DNA from: Paraktedonobacter sp034438135
GTDB taxonomy: Bacteria; Chloroflexota; Ktedonobacteria; Ktedonobacterales; Ktedonobacteraceae
Reading direction: 5' to 3'
Assembly: GCA_034438135.1 (NCBI GenBank)
Contig: DAOTTL010000489.1
Span: 5,696-69,695 of the forward strand
Length of the DNA: 64,000 nucleotides
Shown here: in pieces, positions 7,387-15,895 of the stretch
Numbering within the stretch: the stretch's first letter is position 1
Layout of the letters: every line of letters begins with the position of its first letter
Program-made: the position numbers and the translations under genes
Notes under the pieces: generated by a model
The model's database searches: none
What the model was told of the DNA's origin: nothing
Seen by the model: the letters and a program-made list of their open reading frames with translations, nothing else

Positions 7387-9300
7387 TTAGAACGCCGGGT
7401 AAGCGTTTTGAACCAGGACATTGAATCCGGCCTGGAACCAGGCCCCGGAGACCGGAGAGTTGGCCATGGCACCTGTTGGCATGTTGTTGTTCAGCGCGTC
7501 TCCGCCGAACGTCGGATCACACATCCGGTCAAAGCCCTTACCATTGGGGTTCGCGGGACCTGTCGGAATCAGTGAGCTTGAACCGTCGGACTCGCCGGGA
7601 GGCTTGATCCAGACAAACGCTGCGATACCAGCGAGCGGGTTCGCCTGTGGGCGGGCACCAATGCCACCAGGCTGGTTACACCAGTTACCGCGATCAATAC
7701 GCTGGTCGATCTTACTGGCGTTGACAAAGGTGTTGAGATCCGTCGAGGTGCTCGCGGCAGTCGGGCGGGCAGAACCACCCCAGCCATTGCGTGAGGTATC
7801 AATCAACATACCAATGTTGCTTGAGAAACCGTCCGCAATAAACGCATTACGCATATCTATATCATAGCTGGCTTCGTCGATGTACTGATTCCACTGGTAG
7901 AAAGTGGCCGAGCGCACCGGGTTGCCACTGATAGTCTCGTTGGCGGTCATAAATGGCTCGGTGGTCGTAGTGTAGTTGGCAGTGTTACTAATAAAACCAT
8001 CCACGCTACTCGCACCGGCGGTGGCACCTTTGATTGTGTTGGCAATCAGGGTTACGGCAGGCTGGAAGTTGCTGGACCAGCCAAGCCAGCCATCATGAGC
8101 GATGTCCACGTAGTTGTACACATTGGAGATGGCATGCAACTTGTTCAGTGCGTACTGAACGCCCTGGACATAGACACCGCTGGAGTTAGCTGCGGCACAA
8201 TTCGCGATGTTCAGATTGGTAACCAGGTTCGGCAGCGAGTCCGGCTCGATAATCGCGGCGATACGGAGATTGCTGTACTTGGCCTGGTTTATAGCGGCTG
8301 CGATTACATCGATATAGCTTGACTCGTAGGTGGACAGTTGCGTGACGCTCAGTTCACCGTTAGACGCGAGGGCTGCGCAGTCGCGGTCGGGCAGATCATA
8401 AACCACGATGGTCATGACGATCGGCTGGCTGCTGCTGGCGGCCTGTGTCTCGGCAAGGTTCAGGTACCCTGTCAGGCTATGGGCATAGCCATTGGTGCCA
8501 TTAACCGCTGCGATACTGTCAAGCCAGATAGCTGTCGAGTACTGCGCGACCTTTGCCTCTTCAGTACCCAGTGTACCACCGACAGAGGCGGCACCCGTAG
8601 TCACTTCCGAAGCCCAGTCAGGGTTAATGAACCCCTGAGCACCAACAAACGGGTTAATGACGTGTCCACCCCCACCGCCGGTTGGCGTTCCCGTCGGGAT
8701 CGCGGTCGGCGTTGCGGTCGGCGTTGAGGTCGGCGTTGAAGTCGGTGTACTCGTTGGAGTCTTTGTTGGCGTGCTGGTCGGAGTCTTTGTTGGCGTATTC
8801 GTCGGGGCGGTCGTTGGCGTCGGAGTTGGCGACGATCCACCACCATTACAGGCATTCCCGTTCACTTTGAAGCTAGTTGGAACAGGATTGCTGGAGGTCC
8901 AGGCACCATTGAAGCCCGGATTCGGATTCACAGACCCATTGACCGCAATGCTGCCATTATAGCTGAGATTTGTCACAGTTACGTTTTGGCCAGATTGCGT
9001 CACGTTGCCATTCCAGAGCTGCGTGATGGACTGGCCACTGGCTGGAAAGGCGAACGTCAGACTCCAGCTCGTCCAGGCCGAAGTACTGGTGTTCTGGATG
9101 GTGATATCTCCTCCAAAACCGCCTGGCCACTGGTTGCTGACCGTGTAACTTACCTGGCAGTAGGAAGCTGCTGCGTGTGTCACATTAATACTAACAAAAC
9201 CGCTGATAATTAAGGCCAACGCGCTTGCTAGTAAGACCAGACCACGAAGTCTGTTTTTTAAGAGAAAACCTGGCAGTTTGCTCTCTGAGAGACGGCGCAT
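7387..9300 (-). CDS. Secreted GH6 cellulase (cellobiohydrolase type) with N-terminal CBM2
   Basis: 637 residues. A signal peptide is visible (basic start, then LVLLASALALIISGFV). CBM2 follows at about 45-145 (CQVSYTVSNQWPGGFGGDIT, YNGSIAVNG), then a Thr/Pro linker at about 150-210 built of TPT repeats, and a GH6 catalytic domain to the end. GH6 marks include VVYDLPDRDCAALASNGE with the catalytic-acid region, IIEPDSLPNLVTN, and FVWIKPPGESDG. The long loop segments and the DLPDRDC form resemble actinobacterial exo-acting GH6 enzymes. It would cleave crystalline cellulose from non-reducing ends, complementing the GH48 enzyme nearby. GGAGGGG precedes the ATG, and a perfect palindrome sits in the leader. 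Exo versus endo action is inferred. Confidence 0.95.
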   Translation of the reverse strand: MRRLSESKLPGFLLKNRLRGLVLLASALALIISGFVSINVTHAAASYCQVSYTVSNQWPGGFGGDITIQNTSTSAWTSWSLTFAFPASGQSITQLWNGNVTQSGQNVTVTNLSYNGSIAVNGSVNPNPGFNGAWTSSNPVPTSFKVNGNACNGGGSSPTPTPTTAPTNTPTKTPTSTPTKTPTSTPTSTPTSTPTATPTAIPTGTPTGGGGGHVINPFVGAQGFINPDWASEVTTGAASVGGTLGTEEAKVAQYSTAIWLDSIAAVNGTNGYAHSLTGYLNLAETQAASSSQPIVMTIVVYDLPDRDCAALASNGELSVTQLSTYESSYIDVIAAAINQAKYSNLRIAAIIEPDSLPNLVTNLNIANCAAANSSGVYVQGVQYALNKLHAISNVYNYVDIAHDGWLGWSSNFQPAVTLIANTIKGATAGASSVDGFISNTANYTTTTEPFMTANETISGNPVRSATFYQWNQYIDEASYDIDMRNAFIADGFSSNIGMLIDTSRNGWGGSARPTAASTSTDLNTFVNASKIDQRIDRGNWCNQPGGIGARPQANPLAGIAAFVWIKPPGESDGSSSLIPTGPANPNGKGFDRMCDPTFGGDALNNNMPTGAMANSPVSGAWFQAGFNVLVQNAYPAF

Positions 9301-9328
9301 TCTACCCCTCCTTCGGGTGTAGCTAAAG

Positions 9329-9353
9329 GATGATAACAGAACCTGTTATCATC
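9329..9353. promoter_or_regulatory. 25-bp perfect palindrome in the GH6 leader
   Basis: Arms GATGATAACAG and CTGTTATCATC separated by AAC, about 30 bases upstream of the GH6 start codon. It could be an operator for a cellulase regulator or a leader hairpin. It does not match the classical CelR operator. I did not see a second copy before the other cellulase genes. Confidence 0.55.
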
Positions 9354-9930
9354 TTCCAGTTGGTACATTTGCTTCGCTGGTGGTACCTTTACTTTCCTGA
9401 TCCACTCCTGGTGGCGTACTCCTTTCAGGTTTGGCATTTTCTCTGCTCTTCTCGCCGCTAGAATACGGTCAGAAGCCTATTTCCCCCAGGCATCCATGCC
9501 GCAGCAAACCAGGCGTCCATCCTCTCTGCCTGTACCTCAAAATTATCAGAGGATTTACGCTATGCAACGTAAATCGAGCAGAAGATGATTTGTACAAAAA
9601 CCAGGTACCGTCAGCACCTGCACAATCGATAAATAGCATTCACCGATCCTGATCACAGTGTAGAGGGCGGAAGGAGAGGAAACCAGAACAGGTAGAAGTC
9701 ACTTAGCAGTCAGAAGCACGTCATATAATTCCCTGCGGAGAGATACTGCGTGACGTTACAGACAAGAAGTAGGACCCACACGCACGGCATAGCATGGTGC
9801 GTAAAATGTGTGTCAAGGCCGAATGTCAACGTGAGGAATCGATAGCGTCGTTTTCCCCCACACCTCATTGTTGGAGAGAAGAGAACCTACAAGTTGCACT
9901 CGAAGAGGTTCGACCGTCCGAAAAGGGTTC
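9354..9930. other. Intergenic region upstream of GH6
   Basis: No supported gene. It should contain the GH6 promoter, although no strong boxes stand out. An inverted repeat with 8-base arms (GATTTACG / CGTAAATC, 9552-9575) is the only other structure I could see. Confidence 0.35.
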
Positions 9931-10306
9931 TTAGATAAGTTCATCTGCCGTGCTGACTACATGCCGTTCAGGGATATTGACCGAGATGAGAAACCCGACA
10001 GAGATAAAGAAGCTCACACCATTGGCCGCAAAGGTACCTATCGGACCGACCAGAGCGATAAGGACTCCTCCCAGCAATGGTCCCCGCAACTGTGCCAGGT
10101 TCCAGCAATGGTCCCCGCAACTGTGCCAGGTTGCTGCTGATTGAATTGAGCGAGTTTGCAGAGGTCAGGTCGTCTTTGTCTACAAGATCAGGAGTGATAG
10201 CCATGATGGCGGGATTGAAAAAGCCATCGACGACCCCAAAGACCAGAGCCTCGACGATCAGATGCCAGAATGGAACACGTAGAGTCGAACGGATGCTACG
10301 TGTCAT
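9931..10306 (-). pseudogene. MFS transporter remnant, truncated and frameshifted
   Basis: The frame from 10306 encodes MFS-type sequence (LIVEALVFGVVDGFFNPAIM, then LTSANSLNSISSNLAQLRGP). It breaks inside a 31-bp tandem duplication (10071-10132). In another frame the gene continues with GVLIALVGPIGTFAANGVSF, ISVGFLISV and ERHVVSTADELI, then stops at 9931-9933. Removing one repeat copy restores a single frame (RGPLLGGVLIALVGP), so the duplication inactivated it. The N-terminal part of a roughly 400-residue transporter is missing, because the GH79-like gene ends only eight bases upstream. It is a relic with no expected function. Confidence 0.85.
10071..10132. repeat. 31-bp perfect tandem duplication
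   Basis: Two identical 31-bp copies, 10071-10101 and 10102-10132. The length is not a multiple of three and shifts the frame of the MFS remnant that contains it. It looks like a recent replication-slippage event. Confidence 0.95.
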
Positions 10307-10314
10307 GCGATTGA

Positions 10315-11685
10315 TTATTGGGTAACGACGAGCGCCGCACTGTGAGCGGGAATGCTGATCACGATTTTTTTGCCAGAGACACTCACTGACACTGACGAGG
10401 GGCTGAACCCACCACTCACGCTCACTTGAGAGCCAGCGATCGTGATCGTTGTGGAAGTGAGCGATGGACCGGTCAAAACGTACTCATGGGCTTTGCTTGC
10501 CGATGAAGAGAGCGTGATTGTCGTTGCAAGCACATTATCGCTTTCATTGTTCACAATCACATTGTTCCCGATCCCCCACGCTGTAATGCTCGAACCGCCG
10601 GAGACCGATGCCGCGTGGAGTGTACCCGCTCCAGCTAGCTCCCAGAGTAGTTCGCCGTAATAGACGCCCTGGACGCCTGTAGGCGTTAACCCGGAGAAGG
10701 TTATTGGAGAGTAGTTCAATACATACTGCGTCGAGGTTCCACCGTGGAAGTTTACGCCAGCACCGCCGTGTGATACGATCCCGTACATGAAATCCAGCGA
10801 CCACAGCGCTGCCGCCTTCACATTGCTCACACCAGCTTTACCACCATCGAAATAGGAATTTGCCTCGGTCATCCGCCACTGCGAAATCCCGTTGGCCGAT
10901 TTTGCGCTTCCCAGGATACTCTCAGCGTCGGGCAACTTCCCGGACGAATTGGAGGCAAGCATCCCTGAGATGGTTGCAGTCGTCTCATTGCCGATGTACA
11001 TGTGCTGAGCTAAGATCTGGAGATGGTTGTTCTTTTCGTGCTCAGCGAAGGTTGTTGCCCAACTGGGACTGTTGTCGGCTGCACCAGGACCATCAAACTC
11101 CGCGTTCGGAACCTTTGCTATGATCGCTTTTACATATGAATTGTATGATGACTCATAGCCACTCTCACTCGTATAGAAATTCGGCTCGTTGCCAATTTCA
11201 AATGCGAGCAAATTACTTCCTAAGGCATTCGCGACGAACTGTGCTTCCGAGGCAGCGTTGGCACTGGTATTGGTCTTGAGATTGATTCCATAGAGGGCCT
11301 TCCAGCCCGTTGCCTTTAAGAATGCTGCAAACTTCGTTACGTCGGATGGCGCGATCTGGGTGGACGATCCACCTGAACCGTTGGCATTCCAATTGACGAT
11401 ATCAACTAGATTACCACCCACGCGCAACACACTGGGTCCGAGCAACTTGAACAATTTTACCAGATTGGTGTTGTTCACCGTGAACATCCCAGCGCCTACA
11501 CGATCTTTTTCGTAGCTGAAGCCAGCGAAGCCTGTACCTACGTCCCCATTGCTCGCCGAGTTTACTGAGACCGTCACATTACTTGTGGCCCTCGACTGAC
11601 TTGATGCCGCAAACGTTGCGATACTACTGAGGCTAAACAGAGCGACCAGGGCGACAAGAATGACTATAAACGTGCCTTTCATCAT
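10315..11685 (-). CDS. Secreted GH79-like glycoside hydrolase
   Basis: 456 residues with a clear signal peptide (MMKGTFIVILVALVALFSLS, cleavage near TFAAS). The body is a clan GH-A barrel. The acid/base Glu is in LAFEIGNEPNFY and the nucleophile Glu in WRMTEANSYF. The VLRVGGNLVDI segment and the C-terminal beta-domain (AHSAALVVTQ ending) fit the GH79 beta-glucuronidase/heparanase group. It would release uronic acid or related side-chain sugars outside the cell. It has no carbohydrate-binding module, unlike its neighbours. The start at 11685 has AAGGAGGT seven bases upstream; a longer frame to 11748 runs through that site. The family call is moderately sure, the substrate uncertain. Confidence 0.82.
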   Translation of the reverse strand: MMKGTFIVILVALVALFSLSSIATFAASSQSRATSNVTVSVNSASNGDVGTGFAGFSYEKDRVGAGMFTVNNTNLVKLFKLLGPSVLRVGGNLVDIVNWNANGSGGSSTQIAPSDVTKFAAFLKATGWKALYGINLKTNTSANAASEAQFVANALGSNLLAFEIGNEPNFYTSESGYESSYNSYVKAIIAKVPNAEFDGPGAADNSPSWATTFAEHEKNNHLQILAQHMYIGNETTATISGMLASNSSGKLPDAESILGSAKSANGISQWRMTEANSYFDGGKAGVSNVKAAALWSLDFMYGIVSHGGAGVNFHGGTSTQYVLNYSPITFSGLTPTGVQGVYYGELLWELAGAGTLHAASVSGGSSITAWGIGNNVIVNNESDNVLATTITLSSSASKAHEYVLTGPSLTSTTITIAGSQVSVSGGFSPSSVSVSVSGKKIVISIPAHSAALVVTQ

Positions 11686-11848
11686 ATGATTACCTCCTTG
11701 TTCTTTGCTAAGAAATCGACATCCTGTCCTTAATACCTTACGTTCCACCTTTCACTATCGTTTGCTGAGATGGAAGTGCATTGAAAAGAGAAGTCAATGC
11801 ATATACACTGCCTCTATCAAGGTCTGTAAACAGAGCATTGTAACACAA

Positions 11849-11886
11849 AAGACGCGAGGATGGCAAGTTAGCTACCCTCGCGTCTT
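11849..11886 (-). terminator. Terminator of the GH48 gene
   Basis: Stem of 11 bp (11849-11859 with 11876-11886). Read on the minus strand it is AAGACGCGAGG ... CCTCGCGTCTT followed by TTGTG. It lies 26 bases after the GH48 stop and before the GH79-like gene. Confidence 0.75.
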
Positions 11887-11911
11887 ACTACGAACAAGTC
11901 AGGAAACTCAT

Positions 11912-14452
11912 TCAGGAGGTACTACAGGGTGAGCCGTTGAGGGTAAAGGAGGTTGGCGGATTATTACTACCACTCCAGCCTCCATTAAAGCCAGGAGTGG
12001 AATTGAGTGTGCCACCTGGTGGGATCGAGCCATTATATGACAGGTTGGTTATGGTGACTTTACTGCCACTCTGCGTAAAGTTGCCGTTCCAACCTTGCGT
12101 GACCGTCTGCCCATTGGGGAAGGTGAATTGCAAGGACCAGCTATTAATGGCCGTGGTTCCAGTATTCTCAATGCTAATCGTAGCTCCAAAACCACCGGGC
12201 CATTGATTATTCACAGCATAATGGATAGTACAACTCGCACCATTGACAGCGGTGGGCGTTGGCGTCAGTGGGTGAGCTGTTGGTGTAGCCGTCGGCGCGT
12301 GAGTAGGCGTCGCGGTCGGTGATGTGCCTACCGTCGGTGTCGGCGCGTGAGTAGGCGTCGCGGTCGGTGATGTGCCTACCGTCGGTGTCGGCGTGTAAGT
12401 GGGCGTCGGTGTCGGTGTCCCGCCAGCAGGCGGAAACAGGATATCGACATCGGCCAGAGAAATGGCAATGTTAGACTGCGCCCAGAAACGATGGTAGTCA
12501 AAGGTAGGCGCGGCACCACCATTAAGGTAAGCCTGGACTTTGGGCCATTCGGGATCTTGCATATATTTCGGGCGCTCAGAAACGAAGTTCAGCGACGAGT
12601 TCAACGTCGCGCCCTGGGCATTCTTGCCGGTCCAACCGGCGGGAATGTAGACAGAATCATCGAACTGGCTATAGTCCGTGCGCACCTCCGGGTTGGAGAC
12701 GCCGATGCTATCCGAGTAATCGCTCAACATATCGTTAAGCAAGGTTTGAGCCAGGGTGCGCGAGGAGGTGTCGCCAGTTTCGGCAGCGTAGTACAACAGG
12801 GTCTGAGCCAGGCCCGCTGTAACCCCAACATCCTGAGTCGTGTTAACCACCGTTACGTGCAGACCCGAGTTATTTACCGAGGTCGTGCCTGATGTCCAGT
12901 TACCACCCGGCTGTCCGCTCCAATTCAGGGTCGAGGGAATAGCATAGGTGCCGTTGGCATTGACTGTCGTGACCGATTTGGCCCAGGCAACCCACTTATC
13001 CAGCAATGGTCTGACAGCCACATTGCCAGTCTCGTAGTAATATTCGGCAAAGCGTTCCATCGACCATGCCTGATAGCCGAACCAGTTGTTGCTGGGCGGA
13101 TCATGATAGACTGGTTCCCAGTCGTAAGCCTCTCCATAGAAGGTTGAATCGCCAGCCGGAGGCGTGCCGTACTGACCATTCCAACTATTGGTCGCACCTC
13201 CAGCGATGGCACCTTCATTGGATTGGAGCCATGTAAAAAACTGAATCTGGCGTTGCAAACTGGTAGCCCAGTCAGCGGACGCGGTTGGAGATTTTGGCTC
13301 TAACGCTGGTACTGTACTTAGCGCCCACGCGGCCATAGGATTCTGATATCCCTGTGCGTCGGCACCATCGCCAATACGCCAGGCCCAATCTCCATCAGTC
13401 GGCAGCGAGCCACCCCAGGCATAGTACCAGCCGATCAGATTGGTCGAGCTGTTCTTGCCGTTGCCCGCCGGACAACTGGTACTGGTGCAGCCCATGGTTT
13501 TAAAGTACTTATCGTAGGTGCTGTAGCGCAGGAAATCGCCCATCTTCGCAGCTTCAGCGATTTCGGACGAAATTGTGCTCTCTTTGCCCTGCGCCGAGGC
13601 CCAGTTATAGGCCCAGTAAGCGGCCTGGACTGTGCGTGCATCGGCGTCGGGCGCGTCGGTATAGCGCCACTGTTGTGAGTAACTTCCCCCTGCCGCAGGT
13701 TTGTTGAAGAGGCTCAGGAAACCGGTACCGTCGTTGCTGCCCCATTGGAAGGTCTCGCATTCCGGCTGCACAACGGTCTTCCAGACCGATTCTGAAGCTC
13801 CGCGCTGGTAGGAGTTGATAAAGGCAGGATTGCTGGTGCCATCGCCACAGTTGCTGTATCCGTACCAATTATCTGTGTCTAATAGCCACTGCATCCCATA
13901 GACGTTAGAATTGCCGTAGGTCTGCGTTAGTTCATTGTACAGAGGGTCCGATCCGACTGAGACACTTGTACTCAGCTGAGTTGGGTAATCGGTGATGTTG
14001 GGGGACTCCGGCGCGTATTGCGCGGGACTGCTGGCATTGTACCCACTGGTGTTGGACTGCTCAGACGCATCTGGAATCATATATTTATCCATCGTCTGCC
14101 AGGCGTTCACAAAGGGTTGCCAGTTCCCGGTAACTTTACCATAGGTGGCCTCTAACCAGATCCAGTAGCTAAAGGTCTCCGAGGTTGTCTCATGCCCGTA
14201 ATCCGGTGCCTCGACAATCAAGGTCTCAACCGAATGGTAGGGAATGCCCAACGGACTGAAGTAGCCATTCGCCGGATTGGTAATTTCGTTGTACAGGTTT
14301 AAATATTCTTGCGTATAGGTTGATGTAGCCTGCTCATCGCTTGTACCCCTCTGTGCGGCCAGGCTCTGCCGGGTTTCGATCAGACCTGAAAACACTAGCA
14401 GAAAGGCGAAGATTCCCAGGAATGTGGATTGTACAATCCTCTTTTTAGTCAC
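11912..14452 (-). CDS. Secreted GH48 cellulase with C-terminal CBM2
   Basis: 846 residues. A signal peptide (STFLGIFAFLLVFSGLI) leads to a GH48 catalytic domain of about 640 residues. It begins with EYLNLYNEITNPANGYFSPL and contains EAPDYGHETTSE, which carries the family's general-acid Glu, and SYWIWLEATYGKVTGNW. A Thr/Pro linker with a duplicated 16-residue unit follows, then CBM2 at the C-terminus (YAVNNQWPGGFGATISIENT, YNGSIPPGG). GH48 enzymes are processive cellobiohydrolases acting from reducing ends and work with GH6 and GH5 enzymes, both present here. GTTAGGAGG-like purines precede the start. Transcription ends at the hairpin at 11849. Confidence 0.96.
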   Translation of the reverse strand: MTKKRIVQSTFLGIFAFLLVFSGLIETRQSLAAQRGTSDEQATSTYTQEYLNLYNEITNPANGYFSPLGIPYHSVETLIVEAPDYGHETTSETFSYWIWLEATYGKVTGNWQPFVNAWQTMDKYMIPDASEQSNTSGYNASSPAQYAPESPNITDYPTQLSTSVSVGSDPLYNELTQTYGNSNVYGMQWLLDTDNWYGYSNCGDGTSNPAFINSYQRGASESVWKTVVQPECETFQWGSNDGTGFLSLFNKPAAGGSYSQQWRYTDAPDADARTVQAAYWAYNWASAQGKESTISSEIAEAAKMGDFLRYSTYDKYFKTMGCTSTSCPAGNGKNSSTNLIGWYYAWGGSLPTDGDWAWRIGDGADAQGYQNPMAAWALSTVPALEPKSPTASADWATSLQRQIQFFTWLQSNEGAIAGGATNSWNGQYGTPPAGDSTFYGEAYDWEPVYHDPPSNNWFGYQAWSMERFAEYYYETGNVAVRPLLDKWVAWAKSVTTVNANGTYAIPSTLNWSGQPGGNWTSGTTSVNNSGLHVTVVNTTQDVGVTAGLAQTLLYYAAETGDTSSRTLAQTLLNDMLSDYSDSIGVSNPEVRTDYSQFDDSVYIPAGWTGKNAQGATLNSSLNFVSERPKYMQDPEWPKVQAYLNGGAAPTFDYHRFWAQSNIAISLADVDILFPPAGGTPTPTPTYTPTPTVGTSPTATPTHAPTPTVGTSPTATPTHAPTATPTAHPLTPTPTAVNGASCTIHYAVNNQWPGGFGATISIENTGTTAINSWSLQFTFPNGQTVTQGWNGNFTQSGSKVTITNLSYNGSIPPGGTLNSTPGFNGGWSGSNNPPTSFTLNGSPCSTS
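12291..12386. repeat. 48-bp perfect tandem repeat in the GH48 linker
   Basis: Two identical copies (12291-12338, 12339-12386) encode a doubled 16-residue Thr/Pro/Ala linker unit between catalytic domain and CBM2. In-frame slippage changes linker length without breaking the enzyme. Confidence 0.9.
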
Positions 14453-14906
14453 ACAAACCTCCTTGTTAGGGTGGACATTGCACGTTTGTCCGCCAGAAAT
14501 GTCAGCATGCCATCATAGCGTGCCGTCTGAGTATGTATAACTTGTTCTCCAGGTAGCTCTTCTTTTACCTCCTTCACCTGAATTTTTTTGAAGAAAGGAG
14601 AGTATAGTATTTCGTTCTCTATTCAGGTAGTGTATATATATGAAGGTAAATACTGTGCAGAAATAAAACGTACAGGTTGCATCTCTATTGTAGCTACTCA
14701 TCCATCTATGTACAATGACAGACACTAGACACTCAATGAACAGGTTGTTTGCTTGCGTGGGAGGGTTCGACCAGAGGAGTCGCGGAGGTGGTGTGACGAT
14801 TAGATGTTCAGTATCTGCCTGATGGATGTTCTGGTGCCCTGGAATGGGATCAGGTATAGTTCCAGGGAATGTCACATCTATCTTCAGACCCGGAAGGAGT
14901 TGGATC
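14453..14906. other. Divergent intergenic region, GH48 / lipoprotein
   Basis: About 450 bases between two divergent secreted-protein genes; it should hold both promoters. An inverted word pair ACCTGAAT / ATTCAGGT, about 45 bases apart at roughly 14575-14630, is the only symmetry I noticed. No gene is supported. Confidence 0.35.
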
Positions 14907-15854
14907 TTGAAGCCACCACAGACAGGCAAAAAGGATGTGTTCTTTCTTTGCTTTTTGCTGGCGCTCAGTGCGATTTTAACGCTGACAGGATGCAGTGTGA
15001 CTCCCCACGCTCAGACTCCAGTGAACATGACGCCGCTAACGGCCTCTGGCCAGGCAACACCTGGCCAATCACAAACCGCTACGCCCACAGCATCCTTTCG
15101 TCAATCCGCAGGACCCCAGACGCCCATTCTTCACGGACCCACCAACTTTCTGCTCAATGCGCCCTTTACGTTCACCGACTCCAACGGGGCCACGACCGAC
15201 AATAACGGAAATGTCATCCCCCTGGATGCTCCGACCATTCAGAAAGAGGTGACGCAGGAACTGCAATATCTCCTGTTCGTTGTCGATACCAGTAATAATA
15301 TAAAGGTCTACGGTCGAGGAACCTCACCAGTCTCCGCTCGACTGACTCTCAACACTGATAGCAGCGTCACAATCAGCTATACGCAGACGGTGGATTCGGA
15401 GGCTGGAACGATCTCGATAATATTTAACGCGCATTTATCAAGCAAGCAGATCGCGGTCAACTATGAACAGGAATATACTCCGTCTATGCTCATCAATGCC
15501 CAGGCCAGCGATATCGACGTAACCTTTACCACGCATCTCGAATGGGTCGCTCCGGACCAGATACCTGCCGCACCAGACAATGGAGCTTACCGACTGACCG
15601 CGCAAGGAGGAGTCGCGCTCAAATGGACAGGCGGACAACACGCGGTGGCCTATGATGTCTACCGTCTGGTCTCCGATCAGAATCAACAATTTCAGCTCCT
15701 GGCAACCGTCAAAGATACGACCTATATTGATAATTCAAACACAAGCATTCAAAACATCCATGCGACCAAAGGCATCACGTATGCCATTTTCTCTGTCGGA
15801 CCAACCGGCGTTGAAAATCCCGGTGGCATCGTCCTTTCTATAGCAGCGCAATAA
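14907..15854 (+). CDS. Secreted lipoprotein with C-terminal fibronectin-III-like domain
   Basis: 315 residues from a TTG start at 14907, chosen because GGAAGGAG lies about eight bases upstream and the N-terminus then reads as a lipoprotein signal (FFLCFLLALSAILTLTGC). The lipobox is LTGC, with Cys as the lipidated residue. A Thr/Pro/Gln-rich spacer follows, then about 150 residues of beta-rich sequence. The last about 90 residues (ALKWTGGQHAVAYDVYRLV ... GITYAIFSVGPTGVENPGG) look like a fibronectin type III fold. A longer frame to 14826 is possible but lacks a binding site. It sits among cellulase genes and may help hold enzymes or substrate at the cell surface. No family assigned. Confidence 0.75.
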   Translation: MKPPQTGKKDVFFLCFLLALSAILTLTGCSVTPHAQTPVNMTPLTASGQATPGQSQTATPTASFRQSAGPQTPILHGPTNFLLNAPFTFTDSNGATTDNNGNVIPLDAPTIQKEVTQELQYLLFVVDTSNNIKVYGRGTSPVSARLTLNTDSSVTISYTQTVDSEAGTISIIFNAHLSSKQIAVNYEQEYTPSMLINAQASDIDVTFTTHLEWVAPDQIPAAPDNGAYRLTAQGGVALKWTGGQHAVAYDVYRLVSDQNQQFQLLATVKDTTYIDNSNTSIQNIHATKGITYAIFSVGPTGVENPGGIVLSIAAQ

Positions 15855-15878
15855 GGGCACTTCTCAAGAGAAGTGCCC
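15855..15878. terminator. Perfect hairpin directly after the lipoprotein stop
   Basis: GGGCACTTC (15855-15863), a six-base loop, then GAAGTGCCC (15870-15878), starting one base after the TAA. There is no strong U-tract, so it could also limit read-through or protect the mRNA end before the next gene at 15896. Confidence 0.6.
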
Positions 15879-15895
15879 CTGTTCAGGAGAAATAT

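Noticed and set aside
8657..8962. Plus-strand frame of repeated VGV units
   Set aside because: It is the antisense reading of the Thr/Pro linker of the GH6 gene.
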